In this document: piece after piece, positions 1 through 6,919 of the stretch | Numbering within the stretch: position 1 is the stretch's first letter | Layout of the letters: every line of letters begins with the position of its first letter | NCBI GenBank assembly: GCA_946188175.1 | Contig: CAMHUJ010000068.1 | Span: forward strand, 1 to 7,733 | Reading direction: 5' to 3' | From: an uncultured Ruminococcus sp. | Lineage (GTDB): Bacteria > Bacillota > Clostridia > Oscillospirales > Ruminococcaceae | Length of the DNA stretch: 7,733 bases | The notes under the pieces: generated by a model | What the model saw: only the letters and a program-made list of their open reading frames with translations | Database searches by the model: none | What the model was told of the DNA's origin: nothing | Program-made: the position numbers and the translations under genes

Positions 1-1833
1 TGCATCGCCGGAACCGTTCTCAAAAATGCACCCGACAAGGCGCCGTTTGCACTGATCTGTCTGATTCTGCTTATCCGGCTCACAGAGGAGATACAGCGAA
101 CATGGCAGAAAAGCGGTATGCCGGAGATAAAAGGACATATCACCAGAATTGCGCCGTTCCTGATTGCAGTCTGCCTGATTGTCTATACGGCGCCTGCACC
201 GGAGCAGCCCTATGACTGGCAGTTTGTCAGGAATATTTATCATCACTCCGTCACACTCGCAAACAGAATCTACGGCAGCATCATGCATCCAAAGGACGAT
301 TATGCAAACATGGGCTTTTCGGACAGGAGCGGCTTTGCTTCGGGACTGCATGCAAGCGATGAAACTGCGCTTTTCATTCATGCCGATCATACTGCACTCC
401 GGTATTTCAGACTGATCGGCTGCATGAGCAGCGATTTCAACGGCAGAGAATGGGTCTTCCACTCGGAACAAATGCATGAATCCAGAATGACGGACACCAT
501 GGAAACAGTCACCGCCGTCAGACAGTTTGCACCTTCCGACCGTATCGACTATCTGCAAAAAGCGGATCTGCATTATGAAAACCGCTTTTACAATACGCAT
601 TATCTGTTTTCGCCGTCAAAAATCAAGCTCGAAGCAACCAGAAACGCGAATGCCGGCATCCAGGAACAGAACGGCAGCATCGTTTCAAAGAAAAAGCTGA
701 AATATCTGGATACATACACAGTGTATTGCTATGAGCTCAATTACGCAAATCCGCAGCTGGCTGCATTGCTGACACAGGCAGAACCGATCCAAGAGGAAGA
801 ATGGAAGCAGACGGCTGCCGCAGAAAATATACAGAACCGTTCCGGCTATTCGTTTGCGGATTATCAGCAGTACCGCCGCGATATTTACGCATATAACTGC
901 CGTTCCTATGGTGTATCCGATGCTGTCAAAGCGATCCTCGATGACATTAAGAGCAGTTCCGAAAACCGGTATGATGCGATGAAAAAGCTGGAAGCATATC
1001 TCGGCACCTTAGAATATGATACAAACTGCGGCGCACTGCCGGATACAGTGAACGATGCAGAGAGCTTCATGGATTATTTTCTGTTCACATCGAAAAAAGG
1101 CTACTGCATGCACTTTGCAACGGCTTTCGTTGTAATGGCAAATGAAATGGGAATCCCGTGCCGCTATGTGCAGGGCTACAATGCAAAAGCTGACGGCAGA
1201 GGTAATATCACCGTCAGGCAAAGCAGCGCACATGCATGGCCGGAGGTCTATTTTGATCATGTCGGCTGGGTTGCCTTTGAACCGACACCGGGATATTCCA
1301 TACAGACGGGCTGGGAGATCAGCAGCGACAATCCGTCCGTTTCCGGAATGGATTACGAGGCGGCATACCGCAGAGATGCATTCCCGGAACCGGACCTTCC
1401 TGCGGAGGACCCCCCTGCGGAACCCAAGCATATCAATCCAATGCTCATCATGATCCCGTCACTTTCAGTCCTATGCTTTCTTCTTCTTTTTTTCATTGTC
1501 AGCCGTTCGGTATCCAAACGGAAATATGCACGGATGAATCCGGATGAAAAATTCAGGGTTCTTGCGCAGCAGAATCTCCGGTATTTCAAATATCTCGGCT
1601 TTCGCATGGAGAACGAGACGCTTACTGAGTTTGCAGACCGGATTCTGCACGCCGACCGTCCGGAACTGACGGCATATCTCGGCTTTATTCCGGTCTACGA
1701 AGCAATCCTGTATTCTGACAGTGCCGTCACCGAAGATGATGTGCAGTCAGCAGAGCAAACCTGTCAGGCGCTCCGGACGCTTGTCATGAAATCAAAGCTG
1801 CGGTTCAGACTGATGCTGCTGTTCAGAAAATAA
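1..1833 (+). CDS. Membrane-anchored transglutaminase-like protein (TgpA type), 5' end outside window
   Basis: The frame is open from base 1, so the ATG at 118 is internal and the true start lies upstream. At least two hydrophobic segments appear before the exposed part (codons 15-26 and 50-64 from the window edge). They are followed by a P-Y-D-W motif typical of the region after the last N-terminal membrane helix in this family. The transglutaminase core carries Cys in G-Y-C-M-H-F (codon at 1105), His in S-A-H-A-W (codon at 1231), and Glu in F-E-P-T-P-G (codon at 1279) where papain-like transglutaminases usually have Asp. A single membrane helix (about 1435-1503) precedes a cytoplasmic tail resembling the DUF4129 tail of TgpA proteins. 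Related genes often sit behind moxR and DUF58 genes, but that flank is not visible. The substrate is unknown; an envelope peptide or protein crosslinking or protease-like role is inferred from the family. It ends at TAA, 84 bases before a terminator. Confidence 0.88.
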   Translation, partial: CIAGTVLKNAPDKAPFALICLILLIRLTEEIQRTWQKSGMPEIKGHITRIAPFLIAVCLIVYTAPAPEQPYDWQFVRNIYHHSVTLANRIYGSIMHPKDDYANMGFSDRSGFASGLHASDETALFIHADHTALRYFRLIGCMSSDFNGREWVFHSEQMHESRMTDTMETVTAVRQFAPSDRIDYLQKADLHYENRFYNTHYLFSPSKIKLEATRNANAGIQEQNGSIVSKKKLKYLDTYTVYCYELNYANPQLAALLTQAEPIQEEEWKQTAAAENIQNRSGYSFADYQQYRRDIYAYNCRSYGVSDAVKAILDDIKSSSENRYDAMKKLEAYLGTLEYDTNCGALPDTVNDAESFMDYFLFTSKKGYCMHFATAFVVMANEMGIPCRYVQGYNAKADGRGNITVRQSSAHAWPEVYFDHVGWVAFEPTPGYSIQTGWEISSDNPSVSGMDYEAAYRRDAFPEPDLPAEDPPAEPKHINPMLIMIPSLSVLCFLLLFFIVSRSVSKRKYARMNPDEKFRVLAQQNLRYFKYLGFRMENETLTEFADRILHADRPELTAYLGFIPVYEAILYSDSAVTEDDVQSAEQTCQALRTLVMKSKLRFRLMLLFRK

Positions 1834-1917
1834 AGCGCTGTGCATCAGCCGCGGTATCCTTCAGGAATTCTGACATACAGCTGCTCGCCGGTCTAACCCG
1901 GCCATACGCAATAAAAC

Positions 1918-1954
1918 AATGAGCCGGGAAAACAAACCCCGGCTCATTATTTTA
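1918..1954. terminator. Bidirectional intrinsic terminator between convergent genes
   Basis: A perfect 11-bp stem pairs AATGAGCCGGG (1918-1928) with CCCGGCTCATT (1938-1948) around a 9-base A-rich loop. The + strand continues with ATTTTA, and the upstream flank ATAAAAC gives a T-rich tail for the minus strand. It lies between the stop of the transglutaminase gene (1833) and the stop of the minus-strand lipoprotein gene (2010), so it can serve both. Confidence 0.85.
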
Positions 1955-2009
1955 CGTTGTAATATTGACTGTATGTCTGGCGGCAGCACAGTCAGAAAGC
2001 AGAGCTGCC

Positions 2010-3464
2010 TTACGCAAATTCATAGCTTTCGATTATCCAGTTGATGCCGTCGAATACAAAGCGGGCACTTCCGCGGCCGTACATCTGATTGGAATCTACA
2101 GTTGCAGCCCTGAAAGAATTATCCGTTTGATCGGTGACTGTCACGCCGTGTCCGGTATCAAAGGAATAGGAGCCGCGCGCCTCACTGATAAGAACATAGA
2201 GCAGTCCGTCCTGTTCCACAAAGCTGTAATCTATCATATTCTGCCACCGCGTTTTTTCTTCACCGGACAGTGTTTCCTCAATCAGCCGCTCAAATGCAGC
2301 TTTGCCGAGGCTGTTGATTGCAAAACGCTCGTCTTTGACAAGCGCATAGATAAGATCCGGTCCGCCGGTTTCACTTGCCGCATTGACCGTCGTTTCACGG
2401 TCGATTTCCAGTTCGCCGCCTCCGCCGTTCGTGCAGGACATCAGGAAGCTCAGATTGTCCATTTTCCCGACGGCAACCTCCCCGAAGCTGAGGCGTACAA
2501 ACTCTGTGCCTTCCTCCTGCTCGGCGTAAAGATGATCGGCAGATACCGCGATGCAGGGAAATCTCATCCACGCATTTCCGCTCTCATCACAGAGTGCATA
2601 CAGGAAACTGTAGGAGCCGTCCGACTGCTCCGCCTTATCAATCCGGACTGTGCCGCGGCGCGTTCCGCCTGCTGCATACCGCATGATCACAGAGCCGTCC
2701 GCACCGATATGCATGGAGTTGTTCCTTGTGCCGAACACCCCCGGCATGGACCATTCTCCGGTCAGATCAGATGCCGAGAACGGACACGCCGGTTCATCCG
2801 CTGTATCCTGATAGGGTATGATCGAAAAATTCTCTCTGACCGGTTTCAGCGTCGCAACAATTCTGCCGTCCATCAGCGAAACAGTCATGCGGGATTTGTC
2901 CTTGTTAAATTGAAAATCCATGCTGCCGGATTTTCTGTCTGCTCTCCAGACGGACAGCGTATTGTCTTTGACGGCAATCGTTGCCGCATGATGTTCTGTT
3001 CCGAGGATCAGTGCGGACTGACCCGTACTTTGCAGGTCAAGTCCCACATAATAGCTTCTGTGCACAGGATCGGACAGATTATAGGACACGCTTTCACCGG
3101 TGTTTTTGGAAAAGGAAACCGTTTCCCATTTTCCGTACAGCGAATCTGAATTGTAATTGCCGACGGTCTGATCGGAAGGTTTCTCACTCGTTTGAGCGGA
3201 TGCAGCCGTTGTGACTGCTGCGGTCGCAGAGGAAGTCCCGCTTGCAGCGGATGCGGTCCTCGTATTTTTCAGGCTTGTGCCTGTCATCACGGTCTGCGCT
3301 GCGGTCTGACTGACGGTGTTTGCTTCTGTCACACCGATCTGACTTGTCTGAGCAGGAACAATCGGAATGCGATCCTGCTGCGTTGTCAGCTGCTCTCCGC
3401 CGCTGCATCCGGTCATACAAAGACAGATCAGAACTGCTGCGAAACCTGCCGTCTGCTTTTTCAC
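2010..3464 (-). CDS. Secreted lipoprotein with two lipocalin-like beta modules and an IseA-like C-terminal domain
   Basis: This 484-residue protein has a lipoprotein signal peptide: basic K2-K3, a hydrophobic core, and lipobox M-T-G-C with the lipidated Cys at residue 20. A Ser/Thr/Ala-rich tether runs to about residue 105. Two beta modules follow, starting L-Y-G-K-W (109-113) and L-T-G-E-W (234-238). Residues 369-483 form a separate domain whose tail (F-V-F-D-G-I-N-W-I-I-E-S) resembles IseA-type domains; that match is tentative. The start is GTG: an AGGGGAG ribosome site lies about 9 bases upstream, and the nearby ATG (3471-3469) is out of frame. The second module resembles module 2 of the divergently transcribed ORF at 3747 (L.G.W ... 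DG/NG ... LY.L..E.GN ... F). It is anchored outside the membrane. Ligand binding or cell-wall enzyme modulation is inference only. It has its own strong promoter and terminator. Confidence 0.85.
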   Translation of the reverse strand: MKKQTAGFAAVLICLCMTGCSGGEQLTTQQDRIPIVPAQTSQIGVTEANTVSQTAAQTVMTGTSLKNTRTASAASGTSSATAAVTTAASAQTSEKPSDQTVGNYNSDSLYGKWETVSFSKNTGESVSYNLSDPVHRSYYVGLDLQSTGQSALILGTEHHAATIAVKDNTLSVWRADRKSGSMDFQFNKDKSRMTVSLMDGRIVATLKPVRENFSIIPYQDTADEPACPFSASDLTGEWSMPGVFGTRNNSMHIGADGSVIMRYAAGGTRRGTVRIDKAEQSDGSYSFLYALCDESGNAWMRFPCIAVSADHLYAEQEEGTEFVRLSFGEVAVGKMDNLSFLMSCTNGGGGELEIDRETTVNAASETGGPDLIYALVKDERFAINSLGKAAFERLIEETLSGEEKTRWQNMIDYSFVEQDGLLYVLISEARGSYSFDTGHGVTVTDQTDNSFRAATVDSNQMYGRGSARFVFDGINWIIESYEFA

Positions 3465-3548
3465 ACGCCATACTCCCCTTGTGTTTCATTCATTTGCCCG
3501 TCTGAGCATCACTCTTGTCAGCAAAGTGTTTGTTCTTTTGACGCAGTT

Positions 3549-3578
3549 ATTATACCACATCTGATTCGTTTCTGTCAA
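3549..3578 (-). promoter_or_regulatory. Promoter of the lipoprotein gene
   Basis: On the minus strand TTGACA (3578-3573) is followed by an 18-base spacer and TATAAT (3554-3549). TGG directly precedes the -10 box, giving an extended -10. Both hexamers are perfect sigma-A consensus. Transcription would start near 3542, leaving a leader of about 75-80 bases before the GTG start at 3464. Confidence 0.85.
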
Positions 3579-3670
3579 TACAGGTACCGTTATGCAGCCG
3601 AAGCCGGTCGGCAGAAATGCGCTGATTGCCGGATCATGCCGTCCGAAACGATAATTACAGCCCGGCTCCG

Positions 3671-3686
3671 ATTACAAATTTGTAAT
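3671..3686. promoter_or_regulatory. Perfect 16-bp palindrome, candidate operator
   Basis: ATTACAAATTTGTAAT is a perfect inverted repeat with no loop, in the region between two divergent promoters. Its centre falls about 47 bases upstream of the predicted start of the + strand gene. That position suits an activator next to a weak -35 box, or a repressor site. The TACA...TGTA half sites recall MarR/OhrR-like or BlaI/CopY-like operators, but the spacing of four bases between them differs from the usual BlaI/CopY spacing of two. The regulator is not encoded in the window. Confidence 0.55.
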
Positions 3687-3710
3687 TCTGCACATTCCGT
3701 CAAATCTCTG

Positions 3711-3719
3711 TGCTATAAT
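3711..3719 (+). promoter_or_regulatory. Extended -10 promoter of the beta-module ORF
   Basis: TGCTATAAT is a perfect extended -10 element. No good -35 box is found at 16-18 bases upstream (the region reads CACATT), so the promoter would rely on the TGn motif and possibly on a protein bound at the 3671-3686 palindrome. Predicted transcription start is near 3726, only about 20 bases before the first usable ATG (3747). Confidence 0.6.
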
Positions 3720-3746
3720 ACAATCACACGAGGGATACTGCTGACC

Positions 3747-4607
3747 ATGCTCCCGAATACGGCTATGCCCGCAGCGGCAGCCGTCCGTTCTTCTCTGACA
3801 GCAGAAGACAGCACGCAGAAATCCGCGATTCAGGGCAGCTGGAAGGAACTCAGCGGCAGTATGCTTACAGTGCACGATGACAATGCATTCATTCTGATTG
3901 ACGCTGACGGTACATACTGCAAAGGTACCGTGAAGCAGGAAGACAATCTGAATGCAAACATCTCGCAGCTCAGCGGTAAATGGAGAGAAGCCGGTGCACT
4001 GAACAGAACACTGAACATCGACGTCAACGGATACTATACCCTGACGAACACAGACGGAACCAAGTCAACCGGTAAAGCAAAGATTAAACTGGCTGAACAC
4101 GGCAGCGGCAATCAGCCTGAACTTCTCTATATGCTTTATAACGAAAAAGGCAATCTTGAACTGAGCTTCCATTCTGTCAGTCAGCTTGCCATTTCCGGCG
4201 GACAGGATGAGGTTCACGGCATCCGCTTTGTAAACAGTGAACTTGTCGCAAAGGAAGCTGATATTTCGTATCTCTCCGGCAAATGGAACTATGAGGAACA
4301 GAATACGAAGAATCCGGCTGCATATGATGCTGCCGGTACGATCACCGTTGCAAACGACTGGACTTACACCTATCAGCCTGCGGACGGCTCCGCTGCCAAA
4401 AAGGGCATAATCCTGCTCAGCTTTGACGATCAGGCCGGACATCTGGCGGACTCAGACCGCATCCCGAGATTCGATTTCTATGATGAAAAGGGCGCATGTC
4501 ACCGCTTTTCAGAGCATCATACAAGCAGCCGCCGGACTTCGTCAGGAAAAGTCCGGCGGCTGTTTTTTATGCAAACTGATTCGTTACAAATATTACTGCT
4601 GATCTGA
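3747..4607 (+). CDS. Beta-module (lipocalin-like) protein, possibly decaying; frame overruns its own terminator
   Basis: From ATG 3747 the frame gives 286 residues. AGGG (3731-3734) lies 12 bases upstream, a long spacing. Three L.G.W-type modules can be seen: a shortened one (28-65, G-S-W), a full one (74-163, L-S-G-K-W) and another (175-255, L-S-G-K-W ending F-D-F-Y-D-E-K-G-A). Module 2 resembles the second module of the minus-strand lipoprotein, so the two genes probably share ancestry in this part. The N-terminus looks like the end of a signal peptide only (I-L-L-T before the ATG, then M-P-A-A-A-A), without a basic start or full hydrophobic core. The last ~29 residues are encoded by the terminator hairpin and its T-tract. 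Both ends therefore look damaged. It may be a pseudogene of a secreted protein, or its start may be non-standard. Function is unknown. The modules themselves look intact and protein-like. Confidence 0.6.
   Translation: MLPNTAMPAAAAVRSSLTAEDSTQKSAIQGSWKELSGSMLTVHDDNAFILIDADGTYCKGTVKQEDNLNANISQLSGKWREAGALNRTLNIDVNGYYTLTNTDGTKSTGKAKIKLAEHGSGNQPELLYMLYNEKGNLELSFHSVSQLAISGGQDEVHGIRFVNSELVAKEADISYLSGKWNYEEQNTKNPAAYDAAGTITVANDWTYTYQPADGSAAKKGIILLSFDDQAGHLADSDRIPRFDFYDEKGACHRFSEHHTSSRRTSSGKVRRLFFMQTDSLQILLLI
4526..4568 (+). terminator. Strong intrinsic terminator lying inside the reading frame
   Basis: A 14-bp perfect stem pairs 4526-4539 (CAGCCGCCGGACTT) with 4549-4562 around a 9-base loop, followed by six T (4563-4568). 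It is a textbook + strand terminator, but the reading frame of the preceding ORF has its stop only at 4605-4607. Confidence 0.9.
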
Positions 4608-4901
4608 TTGGCGACTCCGGAGCATCAATCGGAATCGTACCGTACCATAGCCGCGGTTGACGGCGATCCTTTTTGAGGCGGAGCGCAAGTTTTTTCAAAT
4701 TCAGGACAGCAATATTCAGCCTGACTCATTTCGTAACCTGAGCCATGCCTCGGTACGGAGTATATCGCATGAAAGCCCGGAATCAACCGCCGCTTGATGA
4801 AAACAGCCGCGACTTGCGAGTCGGATTGCACTGTTCGTTTGATAATCTGTTGAATATATTTATGCGCAGCAACAGTTTTACACTAAATGATTGCGGTTGT
4901 C
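4608..4901. other. Gene-poor stretch, no supported gene
   Basis: About 290 bases between the end of the beta-module ORF and the cellulase promoter. A 68-codon minus frame (4625-4831) and a 46-codon plus frame (4657-4797, TTG start) overlap here. The plus frame reads as a plausible charged, Ser-rich peptide (begins L-T-A-I-L-F-E-A-E-R-K-F-F). Neither has a convincing ribosome site, and I recognise neither. A short inverted pair, CCGTACC near 4640 and GGTACGG near 4752, is the only structure seen. It may be relic coding sequence. Confidence 0.4.
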
Positions 4902-4930
4902 TTGTCTAACTGCCGAAAAAATGTTATAAT
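4902..4930 (+). promoter_or_regulatory. Promoter of the GH5 cellulase gene
   Basis: TTGTCT (4902-4907), a 17-base spacer and TATAAT (4925-4930), with TGT just before the -10 box (extended -10). Predicted start is near 4937, which gives a long leader of about 163 bases before the ATG at 5100. Confidence 0.8.
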
Positions 4931-4988
4931 AATAAATAGATAACCTATGTTTTTTCAGATTCACAATGAGAGAATGGAACTCTTCCAG

Positions 4989-5029
4989 ATCAGTCCGGAT
5001 CAGGCGAACAGAGACACTGCAGGACTGAT
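4989..5029 (+). promoter_or_regulatory. Stem-loop in the cellulase 5' leader
   Basis: ATCAGTCC (4989-4996) and GGACTGAT (5022-5029) can form an 8-bp perfect stem closing a 25-base loop inside the long leader. It matches no riboswitch I recognise and has no T-run after it, so it is not a terminator. It could affect mRNA stability or be chance. Confidence 0.35.
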
Positions 5030-5099
5030 GCGCATAACACGGTGATTGATGCATTCATAAAATGCGTAAATCGAAATATTTTTTGGAGGGGCAAACTTT

Positions 5100-6785
5100 A
5101 TGAAAATTCAAAAAGCGTTCAGTGCAGTCTGCGCATTTGTGATGTCAGCTGTACTGCTTCCGCAGGTTTTGCTTGTACCGGAACCTTCGGAGGTTTCAGC
5201 GGCAGGGAGGGGACCGGTCAGTTATTACGGTCAGCTTCAGACCAGCGGAAACAAGATCATCGGTTCATCTTACAAGGAACCGGTGCAGGTCAAGGGAATG
5301 AGCTTTTTCTGGAGCAACTGGCAGGGACAGTACTGGAACAGCGGCACCGTTGACCGTATGGTTGAGGAATTCAAGTGTGAGATCCTGCGCTGCTCGCTCG
5401 GTGTTGACGATCAGGGCTCGATCTACAGCGGCGGAGACGTCGGCGCGCTGCGCTCCGTCATGGATGCGGCGATCGCAAAGGATATCTACGTGATCGTGGA
5501 CTGGCATTCGCACGGTGCACATAACAACACGAATGCAGCAAAGAGCTTTTTCTCCGAGATCGCGCGTGATTACGGAAAATATGACAATGTGATCTTTGAG
5601 CTTTACAATGAACCAACACAGGTCTCCTGGTCTACCGTGAAGGGCTATGCCGAGCAGGTGATTCCGGAGATCCGCAAGTATTCGGACAATCTGATCATCG
5701 TCGGCACCCCGACATGGTCTCAGGATGTCGATGCAGCCGCTAATGATCCGATCAATGACAGCAATGTTGCATATGTTCTGCATTTTTATGCAGGCACGCA
5801 CGGCGGCGATCTGCGCGGAAAGGGCGATGCGGCACTCAACAAGAATGCAGCCGTCTTTGTATCCGAATGGGGAACGGTCAATGCAGACGGTGACGGTTCC
5901 GTCAATGTCGGATCGACGGAACAGTGGCTTTCATGGATGGATTCCAATAAACTCTCCTGGTGTAACTGGGCGATCAGCAACAAGGCAGAGGGTTCCAGTA
6001 TTTTCGGCGGGGACGGCAGTTCGCTGACAGAAGCAGGCAACTACCTCAAAAAGATCCTGAATGCACATGCTGAGAATGCAGTTTGGCGTACAGTTCCGAA
6101 GAGCAGCACCGATTCCGAACCGCAGACTACAGAACCGGATCCGCAGAATACCGACCCCGAACCGCAGACTACATCGAGCACGCCCCAGACGCAGAACGTT
6201 GAGCGGCTTTCTCTGTCCGGCTCCGGCAATACGGTACTGGAAGCTGAAAACTATTCTTTCATGAGCGGCGTGGAGCTGGAGGACTGCGTACAGGGCGGCA
6301 AGAATGTCGGATATATTGAATCAGGAGACTGGATGAGCTATTCGATCTCTGTGCCGCAGACGATGAAATATGAGCTGACGCTGGATGCTGCATCTGAAAC
6401 CGGCGGTGGACAGATCGCATTCTCCTGCGGCGGCAATACGCTCGGTACGCTCGATATTCCGGCGACCGGCGGCTGGCAGAACTGGCAGCAGTTCAAGGTG
6501 ACGCTGGAGCTTCCAGCAGGCGAATCCGATCTGAAGCTGAATGCGCAGCAGGGCGGATTCAATGTTGACAAGATTACATTCACTGCACTCGGCGGACAGG
6601 CATCCGGCGGAGATATCAACCGGGACGGCAATGTATCCGCGGCAGATGCAGTCATGCTGTGCAAATATCTGATCGGCAATGAGCAGCTGAACAGCGAGCA
6701 GGCAAAGCAGGCTGATCTCGATGACAATCAGGTGATCAACGCCGTTGACCTGACGCTGCTGAAGCGGATACTTCTTACACAATAA
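5100..6785 (+). CDS. Cellulosomal endoglucanase: GH5 (subfamily 2-like) + CBM6-like module + type I dockerin
   Basis: This 561-residue secreted enzyme should hydrolyse internal beta-1,4 bonds of cellulose or related glucans. A signal peptide spans residues 1 to about 34 (cleavage near V-S-A-A). The GH5 domain (about 40-330) shows the P-V-S-x-x-G-Q-L opening of subfamily 2, R97, H136 in D-W-H-S-H, acid/base E171 in Y-N-E-P, H228 in H-F-Y-A-G-T-H-G, nucleophile E256 in S-E-W-G-T, and W290. A Pro/Thr/Glu linker (335-365) leads to a CBM6-like module (about 375-497, starting E-A-E-N-Y). The dockerin (505-561) has two calcium loops: D505, N507, D509, D516 and D539, D541, N543, D550. Position 6 of the second loop is Q544 rather than Gly. 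The dockerin should plug the enzyme into a scaffoldin cohesin. GGAGGGG (5085-5091) lies 8 bases before the ATG. The gene is monocistronic, with its own promoter and terminator. Confidence 0.97.
   Translation: MKIQKAFSAVCAFVMSAVLLPQVLLVPEPSEVSAAGRGPVSYYGQLQTSGNKIIGSSYKEPVQVKGMSFFWSNWQGQYWNSGTVDRMVEEFKCEILRCSLGVDDQGSIYSGGDVGALRSVMDAAIAKDIYVIVDWHSHGAHNNTNAAKSFFSEIARDYGKYDNVIFELYNEPTQVSWSTVKGYAEQVIPEIRKYSDNLIIVGTPTWSQDVDAAANDPINDSNVAYVLHFYAGTHGGDLRGKGDAALNKNAAVFVSEWGTVNADGDGSVNVGSTEQWLSWMDSNKLSWCNWAISNKAEGSSIFGGDGSSLTEAGNYLKKILNAHAENAVWRTVPKSSTDSEPQTTEPDPQNTDPEPQTTSSTPQTQNVERLSLSGSGNTVLEAENYSFMSGVELEDCVQGGKNVGYIESGDWMSYSISVPQTMKYELTLDAASETGGGQIAFSCGGNTLGTLDIPATGGWQNWQQFKVTLELPAGESDLKLNAQQGGFNVDKITFTALGGQASGGDINRDGNVSAADAVMLCKYLIGNEQLNSEQAKQADLDDNQVINAVDLTLLKRILLTQ
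6115..6173 (+). repeat. Direct repeat in the GH5-CBM linker
   Basis: The 17-base unit CCGAACCGCAGACTACA occurs at 6115-6131 and again, identically, at 6157-6173, 42 bases (14 codons) apart and in frame. A degenerate copy lies between. It encodes E-P-Q-T-T-type linker repeats, and linker length could change by slippage or unequal recombination. Confidence 0.85.
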
Positions 6786-6800
6786 CCGAATCATCACAGA

Positions 6801-6839
6801 AAGAGGACGCCCTATGCAGCAGGGCGTCCTCTTGATTTA
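6801..6839 (+). terminator. Terminator of the cellulase gene
   Basis: A 13-bp perfect stem pairs AAGAGGACGCCCT (6801-6813) with AGGGCGTCCTCTT (6821-6833) around a 7-base loop, 15 bases after the cellulase stop. The T tail is short (CTTGATTT), so termination may be partial; a second hairpin follows at 6882. Confidence 0.8.
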
Positions 6840-6881
6840 ACTGTCTGAATGTTCGCATAAACCGTAAACATAAATTACGCC

Positions 6882-6919
6882 AAAAAGCAAGGAAAGCGGC
6901 GGTTTTTCCTTGTTTTTTT
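6882..6919. terminator. Second hairpin with T-tracts on both strands
   Basis: CAAGGAAA (6888-6895) pairs with TTTCCTTG (6905-6912), extended by A-T pairs outward, with a GC-rich loop. The + strand ends in seven T (6913-6919). On the minus strand the hairpin is followed by CTTTTTGG. It can back up the cellulase terminator, and it also sits just after the stop of the minus-strand fragment at 6919-7047. Confidence 0.7.

Noticed and set aside
118..120. ATG at 118 as the start of the transglutaminase-like gene
   Set aside because: The frame is open upstream to base 1 with a hydrophobic segment that fits the membrane region of the family, and no good ribosome site precedes the ATG.
1965..3149. Long + strand open frame of 394 codons opposite the lipoprotein gene
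   Set aside because: It lies antisense to a protein with a clear lipobox, ribosome site and promoter. Its own start sits against the terminator with no ribosome site, and its translation is rich in Cys, His and Arg, as expected of a shadow frame.
3184..3489. Minus-strand frame of 101 codons starting at 3489
   Set aside because: It overlaps the start of the lipoprotein in another frame. The translation is a Ser/Asp/Arg-rich artefact of the Ser/Thr/Ala linker coding.
3192..3746. The upstream extension of the beta-module ORF to 3192
   Set aside because: It runs antisense through the lipoprotein coding region and through both divergent promoters; the predicted transcript starts near 3726.
4625..4831. 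Minus-strand 68-codon frame in the gene-poor stretch
   Set aside because: No ribosome site or recognisable motif, and a competing + frame overlaps it; not supported as a gene.
5265..5801. Minus-strand 178-codon frame inside the cellulase gene
   Set aside because: Exact shadow of a well-identified GH5 catalytic domain.
6321..6797. Two minus-strand frames opposite the CBM and dockerin
   Set aside because: Shadow frames of recognisable CBM6-like and dockerin modules; no ribosome sites.
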